Below are positions 1 through 9,032 of a DNA stretch of 64,000 nucleotides, one piece after another; within the stretch, counting starts at the first letter, position 1, and the number at the start of each line of letters is the position of its first letter. The notes beneath the pieces were generated by a model. The model made no database searches, was not told the DNA's origin, and saw only the letters and a list, made by a program, of their open reading frames with translations. Source of the DNA: an uncultured Aquimarina sp. (GTDB lineage Bacteria > Bacteroidota > Bacteroidia > Flavobacteriales > Flavobacteriaceae). Both the position numbers and the translations under genes were made by a program. Where the stretch lies: the NCBI RefSeq assembly GCF_947495315.1, contig NZ_CANLYD010000002.1, positions 434,001 to 498,000 on the forward strand, in the 5' to 3' direction.

Positions 1-699
1 TCTAATTTACCAAGTAATTACGTTTTGGCTTTAGAAGTAGATCGAAATAATCAACTATGGATAGGTACCTTTAGAGGAATCAGAGTGCTATTTAATACTT
101 CGGGAGTGTTCCAACAAAGTAATCCGCAAGCTAGTCAGATTATTATTTTGGACAACGAAGGTGTTCCTCAAGAACTTTTATTTGATCAAACAATCACAGA
201 TATTGAAGCAGATGGATCTAATAACAAGTGGGTAGCAACAGCATCATCAGGTGTGTTTTATTTCTCTTCAGATGGTCAGGAAACCTTAGCTCATTTCACA
301 AAAGATAATTCTCCCTTACCTACAAATAATGTTAGAGACATTTCTGTAGATGATTCTACTGGGTCCGTTTATTTTGCAACTGAACTAGGGTTGCTTGAAT
401 TTAAAGGAACAGCAACAGGACCCGAAAGTAATCTAGATAACGTAGCAGCATTTCCTAATCCCGTAAGGCCGGGATTTAATGGGCGAGTTACCATAAAGGG
501 ATTAACAAGCAGAGCAAATGTTAAGATTACAGATATCGAAGGTAATTTAGTGTATGAAGAAATTAGCGAAGGAGGAAGTATTCAGTGGGATACTACTGCC
601 TTTGGAAGACATAAAGTCGCTTCTGGAGTCTATCTTATTTTAGTTACCGGAGAAGATCAGGGCGAAACCACTGTTTCTAAGCTTTTGATTGTTAGATAA
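1..699 (+). CDS. porZ: T9SS beta-propeller protein, probably PorZ (3' part)
   Basis: The reading frame is open from base 1, so the start lies outside the window and only about 232 C-terminal residues are seen. The N-terminal part contains two-component-regulator-type propeller blades (NNQLWIGTFRGIRVLF, NNKWVATASSGVFYF). The last ~85 residues form a T9SS C-terminal sorting domain (FPNPVRPGFNGRVTI ... GVYLILVTG ... KLLIVR). In Bacteroidota a propeller protein of this build, PorZ, sits at the cell surface and helps attach T9SS cargo to anionic LPS; from memory it is often found next to recO, as here. Its stop overlaps the recO start by one base, suggesting translational coupling. The propeller and sorting domain are secure; the PorZ name rests on context, because other T9SS propeller proteins look similar. 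Confidence 0.65.
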   Translation, partial: SNLPSNYVLALEVDRNNQLWIGTFRGIRVLFNTSGVFQQSNPQASQIIILDNEGVPQELLFDQTITDIEADGSNNKWVATASSGVFYFSSDGQETLAHFTKDNSPLPTNNVRDISVDDSTGSVYFATELGLLEFKGTATGPESNLDNVAAFPNPVRPGFNGRVTIKGLTSRANVKITDIEGNLVYEEISEGGSIQWDTTAFGRHKVASGVYLILVTGEDQGETTVSKLLIVR

Positions 700-1418
700 T
701 GATTGTGCAGACTTCGGCTATAGTAATTCACTCTTTGCGTTATGGAGAAAGTGATTTAATAGTCTCTTTGTTAACAAAAACCAGCGGATTACGCTCCTAT
801 CTATTAAAAGGCATATTAAAATCCAAACGAGGAAAAATAAGAGCATCGTTGTTTCAGCCTTTGACGTTATTAGAGATAGAAGCTAATCATAAAGATAAAG
901 GTACTTTAGAAAGAATTAAAGAAGCTAAAATTCTAATTCCATATCAATCTCTGCATACAGATTTTGTAAAAAGCTCATTAGTGTTTTTTCTTTCAGAAAT
1001 ATTAAAAAATACAATTCGGGAAGAAGAAGTAAACGAAGAGCTTTTTCATTACCTGGAAACCACATTTTTGTGGTTAGATTCTCACGATAATATTGGTAAT
1101 TTTCATATTTCATTTTTGATAAAACTTACACAGTATTTAGGTTTTTATCCTGATGTGTCAGATATGTCCTTGTCTGTTTTTAATATGCAGGATGGCTGTT
1201 TTCAGGATGATACTTCTAATATATATTGTGTGGAAGGAAATAGTGTTTTGATATTCAAGGAGTTTTTAGGCACGACATTTGAAGAAAGTATGAGTATTAA
1301 AATGTCTAGGATAGTAAGAAATGAAATTCTTAACATGTTATTAGTATATTTTGAGCTACATTTGCACGGTTTTAAAAAACCGAAGTCGCTTTCTATTTTG
1401 AATGAAATTTTTAATTAA
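699..1418 (+). CDS. recO: DNA repair protein RecO
   Basis: A 239-residue protein of normal RecO length. The N-terminus (VQTSAIVIHSLRYGESDLIV) is the typical RecO OB-fold that binds single-stranded DNA, followed by the helical C-terminal domain. RecO helps RecF and RecR load RecA onto SSB-coated DNA in recombinational repair in the cytoplasm. I see no convincing four-cysteine zinc finger; only isolated Cys residues occur near position 165. The ATG overlaps the stop of the upstream propeller gene (TAATG), and a TonB-receptor gene follows after 3 nt, so the three may be co-transcribed. Confidence 0.93.
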   Translation: MIVQTSAIVIHSLRYGESDLIVSLLTKTSGLRSYLLKGILKSKRGKIRASLFQPLTLLEIEANHKDKGTLERIKEAKILIPYQSLHTDFVKSSLVFFLSEILKNTIREEEVNEELFHYLETTFLWLDSHDNIGNFHISFLIKLTQYLGFYPDVSDMSLSVFNMQDGCFQDDTSNIYCVEGNSVLIFKEFLGTTFEESMSIKMSRIVRNEILNMLLVYFELHLHGFKKPKSLSILNEIFN

Positions 1419-1421
1419 GTA

Positions 1422-3830
1422 ATGCGCTTATTTTTAGTTGTTGTATTCACTTTATTTTTTATCACAGATAATGCTGCTCAAAGTATCACAGTACTAAGTA
1501 GATCAAATAATCAACCGATCCCTAGTGTTACAATTCACAATAAAACAAAGTCAAAAACAGCTATAACCGATTTTGATGGAATGGTTGATATTTCGGTTTT
1601 TTCGGAGACTGAAACGCTATATTTTATTCACATTTCTCATATCACTGCTACATCAACTAAATCTGAAATTATTGCATCTTCTAATATTGTATATCTTGAA
1701 GTAGATGAAAACCAATTATCAGAAGTTGTTATTTCGGTTTCTAAATGGGAGCAAGATAAAAAAGATGTTACCCAAAAGATTGTTAGTATAACCTCTGATG
1801 AAATAGCTTTTTCTACACCACAAACTTCTGCGGATCTTTTACAAAGTAGTGGTCAAGTATTTATACAAAAAAGTCAATTAGGAGGAGGTAGTCCAATCAT
1901 CCGTGGATTTTCTACTAACAGATTATTGCTTACGGTAGATGGAGTTCGTATGAATAACGCAATTTTTAGAGGAGGAAATGTACAGAATGTAATCTCTGTG
2001 GACCCTTTTACTATTGATAGAACAGAAGTAATATTGGGTCCTGGATCTGTAGTGTATGGAAGTGATGCTGTAGGTGGTGTAATGAATTTTTATACAGCTC
2101 AACCCAAGATAGCGATACGTGGTAAAAATAAATTGAGTGGTAATGCAATAATGAGGTATGCTAGTGCAAGTAATGAGAAAACTGGTCATATTGATTTTAA
2201 TATTGGTTTAGAAAAATGGGCATTTTTGACAAGCGCGAGCTATACTGACTTTGATGATCTGAAAATGGGAAGTCATGGGCCTGATGATTATTTGCGAAAT
2301 GAATATGTAGAGACTATTGATGGGGTAGACACTGTTATAGAAAATGATGATCCGGAAACTCAGAAGTTCACTGGATATGATCAAATAAATTTCTTACAAA
2401 AAGTACATTTTATACCTAATGAAAAATGGGATATAAATGCAGGTTTTATCTATACAAAAACATCAGACTACCCGAGATATGATCGTTTGATTCGTCGAAG
2501 TGATGGAAATTTAAGATACGCTGATTGGTATTATGGACCTCAAAAATGGTTAATGGGGAATATTCAGTTGACCAATAAATGGAAAAATCGATTATACGAT
2601 AAGGTTAAATTTACAGCGGCTTATCAAAATTTTCAAGAAAGTAGAAATGATCGTGATTTTGGAGGAGATATATTGTCTAGAACGAAAGAAGATGTAGATG
2701 CGTATTCTGCGAATCTTGATTTTGAAAAGAAGTTTGATGATAAGACAACTGTATATTATGGATTAGAATATATTTTAAACCAAGTATCTTCTGAAGGTTC
2801 AGAACTTAATGTTTCGACTAATGAGATTGCAGCTGCGCCTTCTAGGTATCCAGATGGATCTACCTGGCAGTCTATAGCAGCTTATGCTAGTCTAAAAAGT
2901 AAACTGAGTGAAAAATTAAGATTTCAAGGAGGTATACGATATAACAGGATCATCTTATATTCGGAATTTGATGATGTATTTTTTGATTTTCCTTTTACTG
3001 AGGCTAATTTAGATACAGAAGCATTTACAGGAACAGCAGGAATTAGTTGGTTGCCGAATGATATTTTGCAATGGAAATTAAATTTTTCAACAGCATTTAG
3101 AGCACCTAATATTGATGATGTAGGTAAAATTTTTGACTCCGAACCTGGTTCCGTGGTTGTGCCCAATCCAGATTTAGAACCAGAATATGCATATAATGGC
3201 GAAATAGGAGTGACGGCAAATGTGGGGAAAAATTTTAAAATCGATTTAGCAACCTATTATACGCAGCTTGATAATGCATTGGTTCGTAGAGATTTTTCAC
3301 TTAATGGAGAAACGGAAGTTCTTTTTGGAGGAGAATTGAGTAATGTACAAGCTATTCAGAATGCTGCAAATGCACAGGTTTATGGTTTTGAAGCTGGAAT
3401 TAGTTATGATTTTATAAAAAACTTCAACCTTTCTTCAAAATATACTTTTACGGGTGGAGAAGAGGAATTGGATGATGGATCCATTTCACCATCAAGACAC
3501 GTGGCTCCTCAATTCGGAAGTACAAATCTTACATATACTACGGATAAATGGATGATCGATTTCTCCACTATATACAATGGTCAGTTTGATTTTGAAGAAT
3601 TAGCACCATCACAGCAAAATAATGACTTTTTATATGCGCTTGATGAAAATGGGAACCCATATTCTCCTTCTTGGTATACACTTAATATACGATCAAGATA
3701 CCAATTTACTAAAAGTTTACAGGCAACCCTAACAATTGAGAATATTACTGATCAGCGTTATAGACCATACTCTTCAGGTATTGCAGGAGCTGGAAGAAAT
3801 TTTATTGTATCGTTAAAATATTCTTTATAG
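1422..3830 (+). CDS. TonB-dependent outer-membrane receptor
   Basis: An 802-residue outer-membrane receptor. It has a signal peptide (residues 1-19, ending AAQ), a short CarboxypepD_reg-like domain (about 20-100), then the TonB plug (about 120-215) with SPIIRGFSTNRLLLTVDGVR and GPGSVVYGSDAVGGVMNF, followed by a 22-strand-type beta barrel with an aromatic C-terminus (FIVSLKYSL). Such proteins import siderophores, haem, cobalamin or glycans using TonB-ExbBD energy. The RGFSTNR plug resembles haem/siderophore-type receptors more than SusC, and there is no SusD partner, but the substrate cannot be read from sequence. It begins 3 nt after recO. Confidence 0.88.
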   Translation: MRLFLVVVFTLFFITDNAAQSITVLSRSNNQPIPSVTIHNKTKSKTAITDFDGMVDISVFSETETLYFIHISHITATSTKSEIIASSNIVYLEVDENQLSEVVISVSKWEQDKKDVTQKIVSITSDEIAFSTPQTSADLLQSSGQVFIQKSQLGGGSPIIRGFSTNRLLLTVDGVRMNNAIFRGGNVQNVISVDPFTIDRTEVILGPGSVVYGSDAVGGVMNFYTAQPKIAIRGKNKLSGNAIMRYASASNEKTGHIDFNIGLEKWAFLTSASYTDFDDLKMGSHGPDDYLRNEYVETIDGVDTVIENDDPETQKFTGYDQINFLQKVHFIPNEKWDINAGFIYTKTSDYPRYDRLIRRSDGNLRYADWYYGPQKWLMGNIQLTNKWKNRLYDKVKFTAAYQNFQESRNDRDFGGDILSRTKEDVDAYSANLDFEKKFDDKTTVYYGLEYILNQVSSEGSELNVSTNEIAAAPSRYPDGSTWQSIAAYASLKSKLSEKLRFQGGIRYNRIILYSEFDDVFFDFPFTEANLDTEAFTGTAGISWLPNDILQWKLNFSTAFRAPNIDDVGKIFDSEPGSVVVPNPDLEPEYAYNGEIGVTANVGKNFKIDLATYYTQLDNALVRRDFSLNGETEVLFGGELSNVQAIQNAANAQVYGFEAGISYDFIKNFNLSSKYTFTGGEEELDDGSISPSRHVAPQFGSTNLTYTTDKWMIDFSTIYNGQFDFEELAPSQQNNDFLYALDENGNPYSPSWYTLNIRSRYQFTKSLQATLTIENITDQRYRPYSSGIAGAGRNFIVSLKYSL

Positions 3831-3847
3831 GTTAAAAAACGGTACTA

Positions 3848-4501
3848 TTGAGAGATACATTATACATATTTGATATTGATGGAACTTTAACGGATAGTGT
3901 AGCGATGTATCTTAATTCTGTTACCAAAGCTATGATAAGTCTCGGAATTAAGGATATCGATACCGATTATAATAACTACAAACATCATACGGATAGCTAT
4001 GCATTACGTTATAATTATGAGCGTAATTTTAAAGATAAGTTTTCGAAGAATCTATTAGGGGATTTTGAGAATAATCTGATTACACAAATGCTTAAATTTG
4101 ATCCTGTAAAAGAGATTAAAGGAGCTAAATCTTTAATACAGTTTTTTAGGGATAATTCTATACCGTTTTGTTTTGCAACAGGAGCATTACCTAAACCTGC
4201 AATGCTCAAGTTAGAGCAATGTGATATTTGGTATGATAAATTGTTACTAGCTACTTCTATGACTCATGAACCAAGAGAAGGATTTGTTATGGATGCGGTA
4301 GAAAAAGCAAAAGCTTTTTATAATAAATCAGTTTTTACAAGTATCGTTTCTGTGGGAGATGGACTTTGGGATCTAAAAACAGCTCAGAATTTATCCTTAG
4401 ATTTTGTTGGAATAGGAAACAAGAATAAAGAAAAATTATTAGAGAACGGAGCAACTAAGTGCTATGCTAATGTAGAAGAATTTAGAAAAACTTTATTCTA
4501 A
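3848..4501 (+). CDS. HAD-superfamily hydrolase (phosphatase)
   Basis: A 217-residue HAD hydrolase. Motif I is FDIDGTLTDS (nucleophile and general-acid aspartates) near residue 9, motif II is the FATGA region with Thr, and motif IV is VGDGLWDLKTA. A helical cap lies between motifs I and II, as in phosphoglycolate-phosphatase-like enzymes. The start must be a TTG at 3848: an in-frame TAA lies 15 nt upstream and no ATG occurs before motif I. It converges on the next, leftward gene with a 4-nt overlap of the stop codons. The substrate is unknown. Confidence 0.85.
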   Translation: MRDTLYIFDIDGTLTDSVAMYLNSVTKAMISLGIKDIDTDYNNYKHHTDSYALRYNYERNFKDKFSKNLLGDFENNLITQMLKFDPVKEIKGAKSLIQFFRDNSIPFCFATGALPKPAMLKLEQCDIWYDKLLLATSMTHEPREGFVMDAVEKAKAFYNKSVFTSIVSVGDGLWDLKTAQNLSLDFVGIGNKNKEKLLENGATKCYANVEEFRKTLF

Positions 4502-5016
4502 TTTTTCTTGCTTCTTAGTTTCTTAATCAAATCATTATCAAAGGTTTTTTTGAGGGCAGTGATTTCTTTTACATTTTCATTAGGTATTGCAATAGAAAGT
4601 ACATAATGTTTTACTTTCCAACCTTCTTTTGTTTTTTCTAATACACCACTACCTCTACAAATACCCATTTGTGTGTCTAATAATTCATCAAACCAAGCTA
4701 GATTCGTTGTATTTTGTGTAAATATATTTCTTTCTAAAGTGCTAAAACTCCATGCTTTTCCTTTATCAAAATAAGGTTTAGAAAATGCTTTGAAAGAGAT
4801 CAAATCCCAATTTTCTGTAGCATCAGTTCCAATAAATATTGCATCCTCAGTCATTAACTCAAAATAGGTATCATACGAAGCATCAGCAGCAGCTTTGTGC
4901 CATTGCTCTAAAACCTGATTGATTTCTTGTTTTGCGCCATTGACTTTAGTATCCTTTGTCTGAGCTGTACAGCTAATCGCGATCACTAAACAAATAAAAA
5001 TAATAATATTTTTCAT
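4498..5016 (-). CDS. exported NTF2-like (DUF4440/SnoaL-type) protein
   Basis: A 172-residue protein with a signal peptide (MKNIIIFICLVIAISCTAQ). ISC followed by TAQ could be read as a lipobox. The mature part resembles the NTF2/SnoaL cone fold: INQVLEQWHKAAADASYDTYFELMTEDAIFIGTD is the typical helix and first strand of the DUF4440 family. These folds bind small molecules or catalyse varied reactions, so no function can be assigned. It ends convergent with the HAD gene and lies 6 nt downstream of another exported protein on the same strand, probably as a two-gene operon. Confidence 0.75.
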   Translation of the reverse strand: MKNIIIFICLVIAISCTAQTKDTKVNGAKQEINQVLEQWHKAAADASYDTYFELMTEDAIFIGTDATENWDLISFKAFSKPYFDKGKAWSFSTLERNIFTQNTTNLAWFDELLDTQMGICRGSGVLEKTKEGWKVKHYVLSIAIPNENVKEITALKKTFDNDLIKKLRSKKN

Positions 5017-5022
5017 AATAAC

Positions 5023-5607
5023 TTACTCTTCAATTTCTACATTCTTTTCTTCTGGATTTAGAATAGAGTCCCTTAAAATATCTCGCTCTCTCAGTAGTTC
5101 TTTTTCAATATCTTCTGGTATTGCCAATGACAACTCATTTAGCTGAATAATTAAACTATTATAGGCAGTAAGTAACCTGATATTGGCATCCATTAGTTTC
5201 TGAGCATCTTGATTTTGCTTTTGCGCTAGCTGCAATAATAATCCGGATTCTGTAGCTAATACTGCAATTCTGGAACTTATAGGATTCACTTTTAAATCCT
5301 CGGATAAGTTTTCTTTGAAACTTTGTACTAATAAATCAACACTATCTGCATATTTCTTGATATGAAAAGGATTTGACTTATTCATAGACAGCATTAAGCT
5401 CTTAAGATTCTGGAAATCTTCAAAGCTTTCTAAATCTTTTGCTGTTTGTGTAGAAAGTTTTAATACATCTATATCAGCTTTTTCTTTTGATAAACTATCA
5501 AGTTGAATAATTTCAATTTCCTCTTTGGTGTTAACAGTATTCTCGTTTTTACACCCAAGACAGATGATAATTAGTATTAGTAATAAGGATAACAATGATC
5601 TCATCAT
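5023..5607 (-). CDS. hypothetical lipoprotein
   Basis: A 194-residue protein. A hydrophobic N-terminus ends in LIIICLGC, a good lipobox, so it is probably membrane-anchored with Cys near residue 19. The mature part is helical and rich in Lys, Glu, Gln and Leu, with likely coiled-coil content. I recognise no catalytic motif or family. It is the first gene of a probable two-gene unit with the NTF2-like gene (6-nt gap). MMRS gives two adjacent possible ATG starts. Confidence 0.6.
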   Translation of the reverse strand: MMRSLLSLLLILIIICLGCKNENTVNTKEEIEIIQLDSLSKEKADIDVLKLSTQTAKDLESFEDFQNLKSLMLSMNKSNPFHIKKYADSVDLLVQSFKENLSEDLKVNPISSRIAVLATESGLLLQLAQKQNQDAQKLMDANIRLLTAYNSLIIQLNELSLAIPEDIEKELLRERDILRDSILNPEEKNVEIEE

Positions 5608-5661
5608 AAGATTTTCAATAACAGACCAAAAATAGGGAATATCGTTGCAACTAAAAATTAA

Positions 5662-5689
5662 AAGCCTTAGGTAAATTTACCTAAGGCTT
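5662..5689. terminator. perfect 14-bp inverted repeat, bidirectional terminator
   Basis: AAGCCTTAGGTAAA is followed directly by its exact reverse complement, between the 5' end of the lipoprotein gene and the 3' end of the astacin gene. The position after the leftward astacin gene and the A/T flanks fit a rho-independent terminator. Confidence 0.7.
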
Positions 5690-5721
5690 AAAACAATTGA
5701 TCACTATATTTAAATTATATC

Positions 5722-6759
5722 TTAGGCATAGTACCAAGCACCGTTAACATATACAACTTCTCTCCATCCGTTGTTAGAACTGTAATAGTACCACTTATCA
5801 TTATATCTATATACTCTTAACCCATAAACGGTATAATACTGACCATTTTCATAAGTTGGTTCACCGCCTCCATCGCCTCCATCAGGATACATTTTATCGA
5901 TTCCCTGTAAATCTTCTGATGACAGTGCGTTTCTCTGAACAGAGTATGTGCTTCCATTTTTTCTGGTAATTGTAGGTTGTCCATTTTTAGAGAACGAATA
6001 TGCACCATACATCATAATAGATCCAAAATCTAAAGAACCAGTATATTCATCACCATCACGACCTTGCTCTACATACGTTCTGAAATTAAATTCTTTACCA
6101 GATTGAATATTCTGAAAGTTAATAGTAACATATTGATCTCTATCGGCTCTACTTTGCTCGTGCCATAATCCAACAGCATGGCCAATTTCGTGAATTGTGT
6201 TTCCAGTGCTACAGCCACTAGCTAGATTGATGTTTTGTCTTCCACCAATCATTCCTACGCTTGACGAACAACCACCACCAGGTCTAAAATAGATATAGTT
6301 GGATTCGTTCGTTCTTTGTACAAAAGTAAGATTGGTATTATTTTCCCAGCTAGCAATTGCGCTGGTAACTCTCGATTTATTAGGTAGATCACTAGCTATT
6401 GTATAATACACAGTGTTATTAGGCCATCTTCCTGAAGTTCTTCCAACACTTTTGCTTTCCGAAGGGTTCTGACCATCTTCTAGTACAAAGTTAGAATCTT
6501 CTGTATAGATTTCATCTTTTGGTAGAATAATATCTCCCTCAAAAATGTTATCGCTACCTATTGATTCATAAGTAATCGGTAATCCGGCATAATATCCTTC
6601 TTTGGTTGTTCCGGTTTCTGTGAAATTAGCTCTTTCAGCTCCGTCAAAAGATGGGTTTTCGGGGTTTAGGTTTTCTAATTCAGAAATAGGTTCATTCTCT
6701 GAACAAGCAAATACAGCTATTGCTGTACCTAAGATTAGGATTGATTTGTTGATTTTCAT
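5722..6759 (-). CDS. astacin-family (M12A) zinc metalloprotease lipoprotein
   Basis: A 345-residue secreted protease when begun at the ATG at 6759; a longer frame runs to 6786 but would place a nine-residue extension before an ideal signal peptide. The signal ends AVFAC, a lipobox. The zinc site HEIGHAVGLWHEQSRAD matches the astacin signature HExxHxxGxxHE (His190, Glu191, His194, His200), and the Met-turn region is SIMMYGAY. The N-terminal ~100 residues probably act as a prodomain. The last ~50 residues, after a Gly/Asp linker, form a Trp/Tyr-rich module (WYYYSSNNGWREVVY). A role in extracellular protein digestion is likely. Confidence 0.88.
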   Translation of the reverse strand: MKINKSILILGTAIAVFACSENEPISELENLNPENPSFDGAERANFTETGTTKEGYYAGLPITYESIGSDNIFEGDIILPKDEIYTEDSNFVLEDGQNPSESKSVGRTSGRWPNNTVYYTIASDLPNKSRVTSAIASWENNTNLTFVQRTNESNYIYFRPGGGCSSSVGMIGGRQNINLASGCSTGNTIHEIGHAVGLWHEQSRADRDQYVTINFQNIQSGKEFNFRTYVEQGRDGDEYTGSLDFGSIMMYGAYSFSKNGQPTITRKNGSTYSVQRNALSSEDLQGIDKMYPDGGDGGGEPTYENGQYYTVYGLRVYRYNDKWYYYSSNNGWREVVYVNGAWYYA

Positions 6760-6926
6760 TTGAGTTTGTGTTTTAGTTATTAACATTAGATGAAACCCAA
6801 AAGATTATCAAATATTACTTTTTTATAACAAATTAACTTTTGATTAAAAAAAATGGTTAAAACGTTAAACTTAATAAATAGTAGACAGTGTTTTTAGTTA
6901 ATTAAAAGTTGGATAATCAATCTTTT

Positions 6927-8129
6927 TTAGAAGTATTTTGAAATTGAAATTTTAAAGAAACTGTCTTCTCTGAAATTAGATAATATCAGTTCATTGGTAT
7001 CAATTTTATTGAAGATTCTAGCTTCTACTTCTGCCGTCCAACTGCTCCCAAAGCGTCTGGAAGCTTCTAAGCTAAAAATTTTACTACTAGATTCTAAATC
7101 AGCAATTCCACCGATCAAGATAGAAGTATCTTGTGTGTCATTAAAAGCGATACGACTACCAAAAAACACATCATTTTGCAAAGCATTTAAAGCTAACTCA
7201 TCTCGTTCGTCATATAAATACTCTCCTAGAACTCCTATATCTAAACCGTTCCCATCGATATTAGAGAATGTGTATTCTAAGCCGGCTGCCAGAGCAAAGA
7301 AATCCTGAGCATCTGCATGGCGATATATAGATTCCAGTTTCCATAAAAAAGCATCGTGAGTAATTTGTAAGTCTAAACCTGTCTGATTGATGACTGGATA
7401 AAAAGCATTAATGTTTCCGACGGAGTCAAATGTAAAAAGAGGCTCTCTACCAGTTCCATAAAAATGAGAAAGACCAATATCAAAAATACTAAAGTAATGT
7501 TTCCAACGGAAAGCAACATCTTGTCTCCATTCTTTTGCGCTACTTTCATACGTTAGTTCATCTTTATCAATTACTGTCTGAAAGCGAAGTCTTCCTTTTC
7601 TTCCAGAAAAAGTACGTTTTCGGTGATATGGAAGATAGAAAAAATCAAAAGACCCGTATTTTTCTGTACTCCAGGTAAACTGCGCCATTGGTTGTCCTAG
7701 TTTTTCTTCTCCATCAAAAGTTTCCACAGCATCTGTTTGATTAATAATATCTACGAGATGGTTACTTTCCGTAACTCCCCAATAAACCTTTTTTAAACCT
7801 AAACTGAATTCCCAATTATTATTAGCCTTTTGATAATAAAGTTCTCGGATATCCCAATGTGTTCTTTCGTTATCAACGTCTAATCTAAAAAAACCTTTGA
7901 AGTTGATACTTTCATATCCTTTGTTCCATTCTAAAGAATATTCTGGTGTAATACCGAGTGATGGAAAATGATCCTTTTGACCTTCAAAAAGAGCGTCTTC
8001 ATAAAAATATCGATATTCTCCTTCTAACTCTAATTCGAAGTCGTGAGTGACTTTTTTAACTTTTTCCTGAGCATAAGAGCTTATTTGGAATAATAAAATC
8101 AGTAGAAGGAAAGTGGTTTTAATTCTCAT
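6927..8129 (-). CDS. outer-membrane beta-barrel protein of RND operon
   Basis: A 400-residue protein with a signal peptide (to SSYAQ) and alternating amphipathic strands ending in an aromatic residue (FFKISISKYF), typical of an outer-membrane barrel. Similar proteins occur beside MMPL-type RND exporters with a LolA-like protein (DUF1302-like porins), and the same order is seen here: RND pump, LolA-like protein, this barrel, all leftward. It probably supplies the outer-membrane step or receives the transported lipid. No substrate can be named. Confidence 0.65.
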   Translation of the reverse strand: MRIKTTFLLLILLFQISSYAQEKVKKVTHDFELELEGEYRYFYEDALFEGQKDHFPSLGITPEYSLEWNKGYESINFKGFFRLDVDNERTHWDIRELYYQKANNNWEFSLGLKKVYWGVTESNHLVDIINQTDAVETFDGEEKLGQPMAQFTWSTEKYGSFDFFYLPYHRKRTFSGRKGRLRFQTVIDKDELTYESSAKEWRQDVAFRWKHYFSIFDIGLSHFYGTGREPLFTFDSVGNINAFYPVINQTGLDLQITHDAFLWKLESIYRHADAQDFFALAAGLEYTFSNIDGNGLDIGVLGEYLYDERDELALNALQNDVFFGSRIAFNDTQDTSILIGGIADLESSSKIFSLEASRRFGSSWTAEVEARIFNKIDTNELILSNFREDSFFKISISKYF

Positions 8130-8239
8130 TTAATACAATTTAAAAAGCACACAAAGACAGTTTTAATTACTAAGGGATATTTTGTAAAGAGTAAGAGTAC
8201 AATTAAAAACCTGCCTTATGTGTGCTATATGCTATATGA

Positions 8240-9013
8240 TTATTTTCCTGCTCTTTTAAGCGCTACTTGGGTAAAATCATCTTCAGAAAGCTCGGATTCA
8301 AAATTATAATCGCTAAATTTTAATTGTGTTTCTTTATTGCTTTGATGATTCACCATATCCAAGGTCAATGCTCTCCAATATTTTCCTTTATACAGTTTAT
8401 AATCACTATAAGTGAGTGTTTTTAATAGGGAGTTTTTACGATCATAGAATTCTACTTTTTCTAAACGATATGCCTTGTCTTTATTATAAGTAACTACTCG
8501 TCTTGTATAACCTGATTTTGGATCAACGGGATCTTGCTCTACAACAAGAAGGTTTCCTTTTTCTTCTAGAAACTTATAACCATACTTTTCTACTTCTTGT
8601 GACGAAAGGTCTTCATAGGCAAATTCACTACCAACAAAAGGGCCGGATTTATTATTAGAAGAAATTCTTTTTACCCTTTTGATAGAAGGTAAAAACAACC
8701 ACTGATCGTCTGACCCGATTTTATGCGTAAAAGTTAGCGTAGAGGTTCCTTTTACATCTTTTGGACTATTAAAAACAATCATTGATTTGTCACCATCATC
8801 TAATTGCTCTAAAGTTCTTGTAACTAATAAACGCTCACTAGTTTGACCATTTTTGTTTTTTAGGGTCATTTTTAGATTTACTATAGAACTATTGAATCCT
8901 TGGTCAGCTTTATCAGCTTCTTTAGCTATTTGTAGTCCTCGTTCTTCTGCGCTTTGTGCAGTTACTATAGAAATGCTTAGTAAAGCAATTCCTGCTAGAA
9001 TTATTTTTTTCAT
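8240..9013 (-). CDS. LolA-like outer-membrane lipoprotein-sorting protein
   Basis: A 257-residue periplasmic protein using the ATG at 9013; a TTG at 9043 would add ten residues before the signal peptide. The signal ends IVTAQ. The mature protein shows the half-barrel pattern of the LolA/LolB-like family that accompanies RND pumps (KMTLKNKNGQTSERLLV ... FLPSIKRVKRI ... VGSEFAYEDL). It lies 19 nt downstream of the RND pump and probably carries a lipid or lipoprotein between the pump and the outer membrane. It is not the housekeeping LolA, which is shorter and not RND-linked. Confidence 0.75.
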   Translation of the reverse strand: MKKIILAGIALLSISIVTAQSAEERGLQIAKEADKADQGFNSSIVNLKMTLKNKNGQTSERLLVTRTLEQLDDGDKSMIVFNSPKDVKGTSTLTFTHKIGSDDQWLFLPSIKRVKRISSNNKSGPFVGSEFAYEDLSSQEVEKYGYKFLEEKGNLLVVEQDPVDPKSGYTRRVVTYNKDKAYRLEKVEFYDRKNSLLKTLTYSDYKLYKGKYWRALTLDMVNHQSNKETQLKFSDYNFESELSEDDFTQVALKRAGK

Positions 9014-9032
9014 TGTAAAATATGTTTTAAAA

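Noticed and set aside
5722..6759. Astacin protease as the missing leader peptidase of the RiPP locus
   Set aside because: It lies 26 kb away, is a lipoprotein exported across the membrane, and belongs to a general digestive protease family.
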